Of a DNA stretch of 64,000 nucleotides, positions 54,801-63,727 are shown piece after piece. The notes beneath the pieces were generated by a model, which had not been told where the DNA came from, made no database searches, and saw only the letters and a program-made list of their open reading frames with translations. Source of the stretch: Aureicoccus marinus (GTDB lineage Bacteria > Bacteroidota > Bacteroidia > Flavobacteriales > Flavobacteriaceae); assembly GCF_002954325.1 (NCBI RefSeq), contig NZ_MQVX01000001.1:2037383-2101382 (forward strand), written 5' to 3'. The first letter of the stretch is position 1. Each line of letters starts with the position of its first letter. The position numbers and the translations under genes are program-made.

Positions 54801-57159
54801 GCCTCACCTTTACACGGACCGCAGATTTACCCTATGAAGTACCCTTGGCTGATGCGGGCGGCAATAAGACTGTTGTGCTTCCCAACTCCAGTACTGGCCT
54901 GGATGGAAGTGGAACCGAATACAACGGAACTGAGAAACTGATCTATACCTGGACCCAATTGTACGGTCCTTCCCTGGTCAGTTTTGATAACGCGAATGCG
55001 ATTTCACCCCAAATCTCGAACCTGGTAGAAGGGGTGTATAAAATCCAGCTCAAAGTGGATGACGGCAGCTATTCAGACACAGATGAAGTCCTGATCATCG
55101 TGAACCAGACGGGGAACAGCGTTCCCAGCGTAAGCCTTCTCACCCCAGCCGATGGAAGTTCCTTTCGCGAGAACGAATCCATCTTCCTGAGTGCTTCGGC
55201 CTCTGATGTCGACGGAAACATCACCAAAGTTGAGTTCTTCCAAGGGAATCAGAAGCTCGCAGAGGTAACCGAATCGCCTTATGAATATACCTGGGCAGGA
55301 GTAAATCCAGGCAGTTATGAGCTTACGGCCCAAGCCACCGATAGCGGCGGGGCCATCAGTATTTCTTCAAGCAATACCATCACCATTAACGAAGTACAGA
55401 GTTGCGTAGAAAACAGCTCTGATGCCCAGCAGGGTCAATTCAGTGTCGGCTATATCTCGACCTTCGAAACAGTGGGCAATAGTGTGACCATCACCTTTGA
55501 ATTGCTCGACACCGATAAACCAGGGCTAGTGGCATTTTTATGGCAAGAAAGCCCCTTCCAGGAATTCAATATGGATCAGATTGGTGCACAGGTCTTTCAA
55601 AGAACGATTACGGGCTTAAGCAGCGGACAGCAAATCAGCTATGCTTGTAAGTTTGCCTTTGCGGGTGGACTTTCGGTAACCAAGTATATTCAATATACCG
55701 TAGGCAGTGATTGCGCGGGCGAAAATGACACCACCGCGCCGACCAATTTTTCGGCACAGGTGAGTGAGGTGGGCTCTACTTCTGCGAACTTTCATTTACA
55801 GGCAGAAGATAACTCCGGAAGCGTGGTCTTTTCGTTAAAATTGGGGAATGAGGAACGTTTATTCTCCGGTGATTCTGGGGTCCAAACCGAAGCCACCTGG
55901 TCTGGACTGAATCCTGAAACAAACTACAGCTTTTTGGCCAGTGTAAAAGACGCCAGCGGAAATGAAAACGGCAACACTATCACCTTAAACGCGACGACCA
56001 CCGAAAGCAGTAACAACGCTTGCAGTGGGCAGCGAGCGGATTCACAACAGGGCGCATTTCAAATCGGATACAATTACTGGTTTAGCACCCAAGGCAACAA
56101 CGTCGTTCTCGAATTTGAACTCCTGGATAACCGTTCAGATGTCATCGCTTATATCTGGAGAGAAAATCCCTTCCAAGAAACCCAAATGAACAATTCGGGC
56201 GGGAAGAGATTCAGCATAAATCTCGCCAACCAGACTCCGGGAACAACCATTAGCTACGCTTGTAAATTTGCCTTCGCAGGAGGTCTTGCCGTTACCCCCT
56301 ATCTTCAATATACCGTAGGAGATGATTGCAACGGCGGAAATTCCGACGCAGACAATGACGGCGTAGCAGACGCAGATGACCTGTGCCCAAACACCCCGGA
56401 AGGTGTCCAAGTCGATGCCTCCGGTTGCGAGCAGTTCAGCTTACCTTCAGACAACTTCCTGATTTCGACTACCTCGGCTTCCTGCCAGGTTCGACCAACG
56501 GGATGATTACTATTGGAGCTTCGGACACCTCTCACCAGTATTTGGTAAACGTACCTGGCGAGGGCACCTATAACCTTTCTACTGCCACCCAGCACACTGC
56601 GAGTATTGATGGTTTGGCCGCGGGCAACTATGAAATTTGCATTACCGTTTCCGGAGTATCCGATTACGAACAGTGTTTTACCGTCACGATCACAGAACCA
56701 GCTCCGCTCTCGGCGAGCTCAAAATTGAACCCCGACAGCAAATCAGTGAGTATAGATCTCGACGGAGGCCAGAGTTATTTAATTGAACTCAACGGAAACA
56801 TTACGCAGACCACGGATTCCACTTTGATCCTCCCTCTTCAGACGGGCTTGAATTCACTAAAAATATCGACGGACAAAGATTGTCAAGGGGTATTCTACAA
56901 AGAGTATTTTATCAGTGAAGAAGTCCTTCTTTACCCAAATCCGGTAGAAAGTGAAGCCTTCCTCTACATCGGCGGACTGGAAGAAAATGTAGATGTGACC
57001 ATCAACAACTCGGCAGGTCAGCTGGTACTTCAGAAGAAAATGAACATCCCCTCGGATCGTCTCATCCAACTCGATCTTTCGCAATGCGCTCTGGGAGTTT
57101 ACTTTATCACGCTCGAAGCCCCTACGGTGCAATCACAGCTAAAAGTAGTGAAGCAATAA
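51843..57159 (+). CDS. GH81 endo-beta-1,3-glucanase (laminarinase), multidomain, T9SS-sorted; twice frameshifted
   Basis: About 1772 aa if repaired. Order: signal peptide (SRLLIGFFLLTSLASAQ); GH81 catalytic domain with INDHHFHWGYFIHAAS and QESTSESMQFNSS (catalytic Asp and Glu regions); an Ig-like strand (VEFYEGENLLGID); a CBM6-like domain (GEWVEYSIDVTESGLYDVAFRY); a PKD-like domain (TWTQLYGPSLVSFDN); a second Ig-like domain; module A, an FN3 domain and module B (two near-identical 104-aa modules); a thrombospondin-3 calcium segment (DADNDGVADADDLCP); and a T9SS type-A tail (YPNPVESEAFLYI ... GVYFITLEA). Frames shift near 54133 (missing G) and 56486 (missing C), the protein continuing cleanly each time. 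It should hydrolyse laminarin at the cell surface or outside it. Confidence 0.9.
55403..56329 (+). repeat. Two copies of an unnamed module within the GH81 protein
   Basis: Module A (55403-55714) and module B (56021-56329) each begin and end with Cys. They share QGxFxxGY, the ExPFQE block and the core ISYACKFAFAGGL then QYTVG. They are separated by an FN3 domain. A carbohydrate-binding role is inferred from position in a glucanase; I cannot name the family. Confidence 0.75.
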
Positions 57160-57369
57160 GCATCAAATTAATCTCTTTGTAACCTATGTTACCAAAGAGC
57201 AATGACCTATTTTATACTTTTAGCTCTATGTTCTTTTCGTCCAATCGATGAGAACACTATATTGAGTAGGATATTAACCGGTATTTATGCCGGAAACTCG
57301 AATAAGTAGATTATTTTATTTATAGTTAATGGTTAGTGTTTAGTAGTCGCTTATTCCCCCTACCAAATT

Positions 57370-57396
57370 AATCCCGGTTTCTACCGGGATTTTTTA
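57370..57396 (+). terminator. Terminator after the GH81 gene
   Basis: AATCCCGGT (57370-57378) pairs perfectly with ACCGGGATT (57383-57391), loop TTCT, followed by five T. The 393 bases from 57160 to 57552 hold no gene; apart from this hairpin the rest is AT-rich and includes the probable promoter of the PadR gene. Confidence 0.85.
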
Positions 57397-57552
57397 TTGC
57401 TCAATAATTCACCGCCTTATAATACCCCCTTTAAAAAGGATTGAATTTTAGTTATTTCATTGCCCAAGTATCTCTCTTCTTTTTCTAGTCAATTCTAAAA
57501 TGATTTGTTATACTTAGAACTTCTATGTATATTGACTCCTTATTAATAAATT

Positions 57553-57897
57553 ATGGAAAACCTCTCCAAGGAACTTATCGGGGCCTCCTCTATACCAATA
57601 ATCCTATCGATTCTATCAAAGAATGAATCATATGGTTATGAAATTATTCAAAGAATAAAGGAGTTATCAGAAGGCAAAATTAATTATGCTGACGGCACTC
57701 TATACCCCGTTCTTCATAAACTAGAAAAAAAAGAACTCATAGAAGCGTATTGGAAAGTTGCCGAAACCGGACGCCGAAGGAAATATTATAGAATTAAATC
57801 CAAAGGGAAAAAAGAATTAGCCAGAGAACAAGAGAATTGGATTACAATTAACACAATCATATCAAAACTATGGAACATCGAACCACGTTTAACGTAA
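57553..57897 (+). CDS. PadR family transcriptional regulator
   Basis: 114 aa. Winged helix typical of PadR: SYGYEIIQRIKELSEGKINY, then GTLYPVLHKLEKKELIEAYW with the wing (VAETGRRRKYYRIKSKGKKE). A short C-terminal helix allows dimerisation. Its stop overlaps the start of the membrane protein gene by 28 bases, the usual PadR plus DUF1700/HAAS-type arrangement. Confidence 0.93.
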   Translation: MENLSKELIGASSIPIILSILSKNESYGYEIIQRIKELSEGKINYADGTLYPVLHKLEKKELIEAYWKVAETGRRRKYYRIKSKGKKELAREQENWITINTIISKLWNIEPRLT

Positions 57898-58589
57898 AGG
57901 ATAGTCTCAACCTAACCACATTTAGCTTAGAGGATAGTCTCAACCTTTGGAAAAAGGAGTTAGCGAAAAGCTCAGTTATGACTACTGAGAACATCGAAGA
58001 ACTAGAAAGTCATTTACGGGATGAAATGGATGAATTAACTCTAACCGGATTAAGCTTAGAGGAGGCCTTTATTATAGCCAAGAAAAGAATTGGGAGTACG
58101 AATACACTCACGAGAGAGTTCTATAAGGTCAACAGGAAATATCACCTCAAAAGCAAACTCATGCCTTATCTACAGGGTATTCTTCTCTTATTGGTCTTTC
58201 AATCAGCTCAAAATATCATCCAATCGGTTAGCGCGTTGGTGGGATCTTATTTTGATATGAGCGCGTATTACATCAGTTATATCTCACCTGGAATTGAATT
58301 ACTTCTTCTTGTTTCAGGCTTACTTTTTTTCTTCCGTGGAAACAAATACAAAAAGTTATCTATTCTAAAAAGTACCCCACTCCTGATAAGTTTCGTTTTA
58401 CTCATTAAAATTTCTGAGTTTGCTTTGGGTGTTAATGCTTCGAGATTGGTAAACCCCAGAACCTTTGGGCTCCTAAGGTATAATCATATCATTCTAGATC
58501 TACTCCTATTAAGTCTATTATTAGCTATATCTGGGCATTTATTCTATTCCATCAGAAAAAACAATACCAAACAATTCCAAAATGGATGA
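57870..58589 (+). CDS. Membrane protein with HAAS/DUF1700-like N-terminus
   Basis: 239 aa. Residues 25-85 fit the HAAS (permease prefix) helical signalling domain, with ENIEELESHLRDEMDELTLTGLSLEEAFIIAKKRIGS, as often found after a PadR gene. About five hydrophobic helices follow (YLQGILLLLVFQSAQNII; LLLLVSGLLFFF; LLISFVLLIKISEF; IILDLLLLSLLLAISGHLFY). Likely regulated by, or signalling to, the PadR protein. Confidence 0.82.
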   Translation: MEHRTTFNVKDSLNLTTFSLEDSLNLWKKELAKSSVMTTENIEELESHLRDEMDELTLTGLSLEEAFIIAKKRIGSTNTLTREFYKVNRKYHLKSKLMPYLQGILLLLVFQSAQNIIQSVSALVGSYFDMSAYYISYISPGIELLLLVSGLLFFFRGNKYKKLSILKSTPLLISFVLLIKISEFALGVNASRLVNPRTFGLLRYNHIILDLLLLSLLLAISGHLFYSIRKNNTKQFQNG

Positions 58590-58751
58590 ATTAAGAACCA
58601 GCAATTCAACCAACAAAACAACCGACATATCCATATTTAATCGACACAAGCACCCTTTATTGCATCGAAAAAAGAGACCTCGCCTGAAAGAATAAATCTT
58701 TTTTAATAATTGGCAGTTAAACCTTTTGAACTTTTTTGTGTCTTAGGGAAT

Positions 58752-59624
58752 ATGAGAAAAGTAAAGAGATCATCTGTACTGGTAACAACGCTTTTGATTA
58801 TGGCGTGCTCTACATCAGATAACATCCAGCCGGATCCTGAGGTTCCAAAAGGAAAAGAGATCAAACAACTTGTGGTGAATGGCACGACCAGAGAATATAT
58901 TGTTTATGTTCCTGAAAATTACTCACCTACAACCCCCCTTCCCGTATTGTTATCATTTCATGGACTTTCTAGTAATATGGAATTTAATTACGGCTACACC
59001 AAGTTCAATGAAATCGCTGAAGAAGAAAACTTCATAGTCGTTCATCCTAATGGTATTGATAATAAATGGGTTGTGTACGGCAGTAATAACCCCGATATCG
59101 ATTTTACAGAAGCCCTTTTAACTGATTTACAAAAAGAATACAATATAGACACCAATCGTATATACAGTACTGGAATGTCAGATGGAGGCTTCTTTAGTTT
59201 TAGCTTGGCCTGTGGACTTTCAGAAAGAATTGCCGCTGTCGCTTCGGTAACTGGTTCGATGTACCAACCGTCAATAAATAATTGTTCTCCTTCAAGACCA
59301 ATATCTATTCTTCAAATTCACGGAACCGAAGACCCCATTGTGGTATACTCGAGTGTCGCTGCTCTACTGGATTTTTGGAATAGCCATAATAATACGGATA
59401 ATATCCCCATCGTTTCCAATATTACAGATGTTGATCCAGATGATGGCAGCACTGTAGAACGATTTGAATATGTAAACGGCGATTCAGGGGTAGAAGTTCA
59501 TCATCTAAAGATCACAGGTGGAGGTCACCAATGGCCTGGATATAAAGGAAATATGGACATTAATGCCTCTTTGGAAGTTTGGAACTTCGTAAAAGCCTTT
59601 GGGTTGGATGGAAAGATTGAATAA
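58752..59624 (+). CDS. Alpha/beta-hydrolase esterase (PHB depolymerase/feruloyl esterase-like), lipoprotein
   Basis: 290 aa from ATG 58752, which gives a lipoprotein signal with lipobox LLIMAC (Cys17). The hydrolase core has LPVLLSFHGLSSNMEFNY (oxyanion region), the nucleophile Ser in STGMSDGGFFSF (G-x-S-x-G), IHGTEDPIV with the likely catalytic Asp and GGGHQWPG with the catalytic His. This pattern is typical of the LpqC/PHB-depolymerase-like esterase group, including acetyl and feruloyl esterases of polysaccharide breakdown. Substrate unknown. Confidence 0.85.
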   Translation: MRKVKRSSVLVTTLLIMACSTSDNIQPDPEVPKGKEIKQLVVNGTTREYIVYVPENYSPTTPLPVLLSFHGLSSNMEFNYGYTKFNEIAEEENFIVVHPNGIDNKWVVYGSNNPDIDFTEALLTDLQKEYNIDTNRIYSTGMSDGGFFSFSLACGLSERIAAVASVTGSMYQPSINNCSPSRPISILQIHGTEDPIVVYSSVAALLDFWNSHNNTDNIPIVSNITDVDPDDGSTVERFEYVNGDSGVEVHHLKITGGGHQWPGYKGNMDINASLEVWNFVKAFGLDGKIE

Positions 59625-59652
59625 CAACTCCAAACATCAAAAACACTTTCTT

Positions 59653-60495
59653 ATGACACTAAAAAAATTAGGACTAGCCGCATTAGTAATTGTATTTATA
59701 TCGTGTACTACGAATGACGATTCAGTAGAGGAGAGCCAAGAAGGATATACCATGTTACTCATAGGAAATAGTTTTTTTAGACCCTATGCCGAGAAACTTG
59801 ATGACTTGTCAATTCTCGCAGGATTTGAGGATCACAAGAGTACTCGTATCACTCGTGGAGGAGAGAATGGAAGACCAATAAATTTTTGGAATGATTCAAC
59901 GAGTAGCGAACACCTCCAAATTAAAGCCGCTCTTGATCAAGGTAATATTGATGTCTTTGGGATGACTGCAGGCCATGATCCGGAAGATCGAATCGAAGGG
60001 CACCGGGCATGGATAGATTATGCCACAAAAAGGAATCCAAACATCATCATCTTTATAGCCATACCGCAAATTGATTTTCCGGCGGAATGGGAACAACGTG
60101 CACAAGAATATGGATTTAACTCCATACAAGAATTGAACGATTATTTTGTCGACATTGTACATGATGAAATGGTAGATAGTCTACGTATAGAATTTCCTAC
60201 GACAAAAATTTTCACCATACCAACAGGATGGTCATCAATTAACCTGGACCAAATGAATGAGAATAATGAACTGCTGGATAATATTTCAAGATTTGGACCT
60301 CAAGCAACTTCCTTATTTGTTGATGAAAAAGGACACCAAGGAGACATCATTAGAGAAACAGGCTCCCTCATTTGGTTAAACAGCATCTACGGTGTTGATC
60401 TTAGTACCTTTTCTTATGACACGGGTTTTATGACAAACCTCCCTGAAATAGCTGAAGAAATTATGGATAGTCATGATCCAAATTACAAGTTATAA
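59653..60495 (+). CDS. SGNH-like (DUF4886-type) lipoprotein
   Basis: 280 aa from ATG 59653. Lipobox VIVFISC (Cys16). The start of the mature domain, YTMLLIGNSFFRPYAEKL, is the SGNH/GDSL block I signature of DUF4886-like proteins (Ser in GNS). FAIPQID-like IAIPQIDFPAEWEQ and DEKGHQGD (a His candidate) fit later blocks. Likely an esterase on the cell surface. The gene starts 28 bases after the esterase gene, so both may act on the same substrate. Confidence 0.78.
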   Translation: MTLKKLGLAALVIVFISCTTNDDSVEESQEGYTMLLIGNSFFRPYAEKLDDLSILAGFEDHKSTRITRGGENGRPINFWNDSTSSEHLQIKAALDQGNIDVFGMTAGHDPEDRIEGHRAWIDYATKRNPNIIIFIAIPQIDFPAEWEQRAQEYGFNSIQELNDYFVDIVHDEMVDSLRIEFPTTKIFTIPTGWSSINLDQMNENNELLDNISRFGPQATSLFVDEKGHQGDIIRETGSLIWLNSIYGVDLSTFSYDTGFMTNLPEIAEEIMDSHDPNYKL

Positions 60496-60596
60496 GAGCC
60501 CCTAGCTCCTAGGGTTCACCCTATTTGGAGTAAAAAACAGGTTGATTGAAGAAGGACTGTACTGAATTACTGGCCGTTATCTGATAACCCTAAAAA

Positions 60597-60623
60597 AAAG
60601 CCGGCTCCAAGGCCGGCTTTCTT
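60597..60623. terminator. Bidirectional terminator between convergent genes
   Basis: AAAGCCGGC (60597-60605) pairs with GCCGGCTTT (60612-60620). A runs on the left and T runs on the right allow use from both strands: the SGNH gene from the left and the lipoprotein gene from the right. Confidence 0.88.
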
Positions 60624-60644
60624 ATTCCTATTCAATTTCGATTA

Positions 60645-61709
60645 TTAGTCGTCGCAGTGTCCTGGTCCGATCTCACCGTTGTTATAAGCATCAAGTGTTT
60701 CGCTGATCGCGATAAACTGCTTTCTAAGCTCGTCATCTCCTCTCAGATCCTTGATATCGTCAGGAGAATAAGTCGAGAATAAATCCATACCGGCTGCTAA
60801 GGCATCGTCCACTTCATCCGGTGAAGACGCTCCATTAGCAACATTCAAGGCCGCTGCAATGTATTGGTGAGCTGCTTGGTAATACGCATTTCTTCTCACA
60901 GGAGTCCTCAATACTTTCTGCCAAGTCTTTCCACTTAGAAAGAAAATATCGTCACGGCTATATGGATCTGGGAATGGTCCTTTCTTGGGGTTCTTCCAGA
61001 ATCCTTGGGTATACGTGCAACCAGACTCTTCTTCCTCTTCTACACTTAAGCAGAATTCATCCAGAGCACCAGAACCGTTGAAAGTAATGACCAATCGGGC
61101 TACCCCCATAGCGTTTACCGGTACAACCTGTTGTGTACCATCCTCAATACTGAGGACATCCCCTTGAGCGATCATCACGTTTCCGCTATCATAGGCCACC
61201 CAGTCTCCGGCTTCCTCATTATCAATCGTAACAAAACTGTTGATGTCGACATAACCCGGTCCAAAACCGCTGAAGTCAAGGGTAAACACCCCACCTGGAG
61301 GCGCGTTATCATCAGGCTCAGCACCGTTCAAATCTTCAGAGATAATCAATACCTCCTGGTGATCTTCCCCAGGCACTACAAGGTCTTCGTCTCCTCCTGT
61401 TGGGTTGTCGGTATCAAAGATCATGGCGTGGTTAACATCAGGAGCGCCGTTGCTGACGTTCTCTCCATAAACGCTAACAGAACCGCTGATGGCAGTCCCG
61501 CTAATTCCATTTCCAGAAGAAACGGATTCTACAATAAGTCCGGCTTCTAACCCATTAAAGTCAATGAGAACATCACAGGACATGTCAGTTGTCAGAGAAG
61601 CAACTGCTGGTGCTGTACCCAGGTCAGCTTCCTCCATTTCGCAGGCCGCGAATACCAAAAGTGCAGGCAGCATAAAAATACCGACCCATAGATTGTTGAT
61701 TTTTTTCAT
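60645..61709 (-). CDS. Lipoprotein with TQGFWKN-type C-terminal domain
   Basis: 354 aa. Lipobox LLVFAAC (Cys22). The middle region is a beta-rich domain with Ca-binding-like acidic loops (MIFDTDNPTGGDEDLVVPGED). After EEEEESG, the segment CTYTQGFWKNPKKGPFPDPY marks a known C-terminal domain of secreted proteins, then a helical bundle (YYQAAHQYIAAALNVANG; DEVDDALAAGMDLFSTY). The function of that domain is not known; it may attach to the cell surface or to a partner. Confidence 0.78.
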   Translation of the reverse strand: MKKINNLWVGIFMLPALLVFAACEMEEADLGTAPAVASLTTDMSCDVLIDFNGLEAGLIVESVSSGNGISGTAISGSVSVYGENVSNGAPDVNHAMIFDTDNPTGGDEDLVVPGEDHQEVLIISEDLNGAEPDDNAPPGGVFTLDFSGFGPGYVDINSFVTIDNEEAGDWVAYDSGNVMIAQGDVLSIEDGTQQVVPVNAMGVARLVITFNGSGALDEFCLSVEEEEESGCTYTQGFWKNPKKGPFPDPYSRDDIFFLSGKTWQKVLRTPVRRNAYYQAAHQYIAAALNVANGASSPDEVDDALAAGMDLFSTYSPDDIKDLRGDDELRKQFIAISETLDAYNNGEIGPGHCDD

Positions 61710-61859
61710 TATTACTAGAATTTAAAGTTTGTTTATCTTCAATAAGACAATAGTCTTAAAGAAATTAGCTTATAAGGTAGTAAAAGTTGCAACAACAACC
61801 TTCCTTTGAATTAGATAGTAGACCAAGACTCCATAATCTCGGTAAAATCCACAGAAAGG

Positions 61860-61994
61860 CTAGTTATCTCGCTTCTCAAAGTCTTCTTCTTCCTTCAAAC
61901 CCACACGACGGATAACGAGGTAGATTAGGGCGACGGCACAAAAGAGCAGGAAAACCATATAGAGTCCTAGTATAACTACTTCAGCAAAGTCCAC
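61860..61994 (-). CDS. Small single-helix membrane protein (44 aa)
   Basis: Too short for usual ORF calling. GTG start at 61994 lies directly after the stop of the YbjQ gene, so it is coupled to it. Residues about 5-27 are strongly hydrophobic (VVILGLYMVFLLFCAVALIY), followed by a basic and then acidic end (LVIRRVGLKEEEDFEKRDN). A clean stop follows. The membrane anchor with charged tail suggests a small partner of YbjQ. Confidence 0.55.
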   Translation of the reverse strand: MDFAEVVILGLYMVFLLFCAVALIYLVIRRVGLKEEEDFEKRDN

Positions 61995-62309
61995 TTAGCG
62001 CAGCTTTACGGCTGTACCATAAGCCAGAATTTCAGAACAACCTTGCATCACCATGGAAGTGGTCAGGCGCACATTGACAATGGCATCGGCCCCCATGCGT
62101 TCTGCGTCGCGGTGCATTCGCTGCATGGCCTGCTCGCGGGATTGGGCTTGGAGCTTGGTGTACTCTTCAATTTCGCCCCCCACAATATTCTTTAAGCCAG
62201 CAAAGACATCTCGACCAATATTTCGGGCGCGTACGGTGCTGCCGCGGGCAATACCGAGGACTTCAATAATCTCTTTGTTCGGAATGGTTTCAGTGGAAGT
62301 AATGATCAT
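61995..62309 (-). CDS. YbjQ family (DUF74, heavy-metal-binding domain) protein
   Basis: 104 aa, full-length YbjQ. Typical elements are TTETIPNKEIIEVLGIARGSTVRARNIGRDVFAGLKNIVGGE and AERMGADAIVNVRLTTSMV, ending in EILAYGTAVKL. The family forms a pentamer of the YbjQ fold and is of unknown function. It precedes the small membrane protein with no gap. Confidence 0.93.
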   Translation of the reverse strand: MIITSTETIPNKEIIEVLGIARGSTVRARNIGRDVFAGLKNIVGGEIEEYTKLQAQSREQAMQRMHRDAERMGADAIVNVRLTTSMVMQGCSEILAYGTAVKLR

Positions 62310-62455
62310 GATTTACATTTTTTGATTCTGTACTTCTAAATGTACGATTTCATTCGTCGAACCACAAAAGGCGTTGATCGGGCGTAAAATTCGCTCGAAC
62401 GGAAACCCAAAGCATAGAAGAAATAAAATAAAGTACTTGTAGGAAAATATAACCC

Positions 62456-62749
62456 ATGTATACCACTGAAGAAAAAATCTGTTGTCGAGCCAGTCTAAAA
62501 GGCAGTCTTACACGGAAGAACCACGAGAGCCTGCGCATTTACCTAAATCAATTGATAGAAGAAAACGAGTCTATCATTGTTAGTTTCGAAAATGTCGAGC
62601 AGATGGATATGAAGTGTGCCCGCTTACTGCTGTCGGTCTATCACTACGCGAAAACGACGAACAAGAGGATCATGTATATTTCCAAATCAAACCCAAGAAT
62701 AGAAAACACCCTGCAAAAGTCGGGATTGAACCACTTATTCTCCTTTTAG
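62456..62749 (+). CDS. STAS-like small protein
   Basis: 97 aa. SLKGSLTRKNHESLRIYLNQLIEENESIIVSFENVEQMDMKCARLLLSV resembles a STAS/anti-sigma-antagonist fold, but the usual phosphorylatable Ser after D-x-S is a Met/Asp (EQMDMKC), so regulation by an anti-sigma kinase is doubtful. No other domain. It ends 15 bases inside the convergent hutG gene. Confidence 0.6.
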   Translation: MYTTEEKICCRASLKGSLTRKNHESLRIYLNQLIEENESIIVSFENVEQMDMKCARLLLSVYHYAKTTNKRIMYISKSNPRIENTLQKSGLNHLFSF

Positions 62750-63718
62750 ACCGCTAGACAGCTGATGAATGAGTCTCGCTCCCAAAAGAGCAGTTTGGCC
62801 CGATCCATCCACCTTGGGATTGCATTCGGCCAAGTCAAGACTAATGAGTTTTTTAGAAGAGCAAAGTCGCTCGATCACCTGTAAACCAAATGAGGGGTCA
62901 AATCCCATAGGAGAAGCAGCGCTGACACCGGGCGAAAAAGCCGAAGCAAAACCGTCTAGGTCAATACTCAGGTAGACTGCATCCACTGTATCTAGCCAGG
63001 CATCCAATCGCTCAAGGGACTCCTCTACAAATCCGTGTAGAGTGGTCCCCATTTCTACCCAGTCCACACCAAACTGCCTAGCCGTTTCAAACAATTCAGG
63101 GGGATTGGCTGCTTTTTGAATTCCCAGTACCAAATAGCTAAGGCGGTCCGCATATTCCTCAAGCAATTGGTGGTAAGGCGATCCCGAATGGGCCTTGGGC
63201 TCCGCTCTTCGCAGATCGAAATGAGCATCCAAATTCAAAAGACCGATGTGCTGAGCTGCCCAAGTTTTAGATTCCAATAAACCCTTCGCATGCCCGTAGG
63301 CCATGTCATGACCACCCCCCAAGAGTACCGGAAAGATGCATTGGTCATGCAAGCTGCTGACCGCTTCGCTCAAGGCGAGTTGTGCCTCTTCCAGTTGACC
63401 TTCCTGGCAATGCACATCTCCAAAATCAGTCACCGAAAGTTCTCTGTGGTGCCAGGCCATTTTAGCCAAAGCCTTACGCAAAGCTGTTGGGCCTTCTACC
63501 GCACCTAGCCGTCCGGAATTTCGACGCACTCCTTCATCGCAAGCGTAACCCAAGAATCCAATGTCACTCACCTCGGGAGTAGGCTGCTCTGCTAAATCCA
63601 CTAAACGAATTGCTTCGTGCAGATACTGCGGTCCAAGCTCGACCGGACTTGTTCTTCCCGTCCAGCAGCTCGATTCTGGTCCTTTGTAATTATTTATAAA
63701 TGCTTCACTCCAGGGCAT
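62735..63718 (-). CDS. hutG: Formimidoylglutamase (arginase/ureohydrolase family)
   Basis: 327 aa. The two manganese sites of the ureohydrolase family are visible: LLGGGHDMAYGHA (His), LLNLDAHFDLRR (Asp/His/Asp) and LSIDLDGFASAFSPGVSAASP (Asp/Asp). In the hut pathway it splits N-formimidoyl-L-glutamate to glutamate and formamide. The neighbouring partial gene 9 bases upstream is an imidazolonepropionase, which supports the assignment over arginase or agmatinase. Confidence 0.92.
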   Translation of the reverse strand: MPWSEAFINNYKGPESSCWTGRTSPVELGPQYLHEAIRLVDLAEQPTPEVSDIGFLGYACDEGVRRNSGRLGAVEGPTALRKALAKMAWHHRELSVTDFGDVHCQEGQLEEAQLALSEAVSSLHDQCIFPVLLGGGHDMAYGHAKGLLESKTWAAQHIGLLNLDAHFDLRRAEPKAHSGSPYHQLLEEYADRLSYLVLGIQKAANPPELFETARQFGVDWVEMGTTLHGFVEESLERLDAWLDTVDAVYLSIDLDGFASAFSPGVSAASPMGFDPSFGLQVIERLCSSKKLISLDLAECNPKVDGSGQTALLGARLIHQLSSGLKGE

Positions 63719-63727
63719 AGGCTCAAA

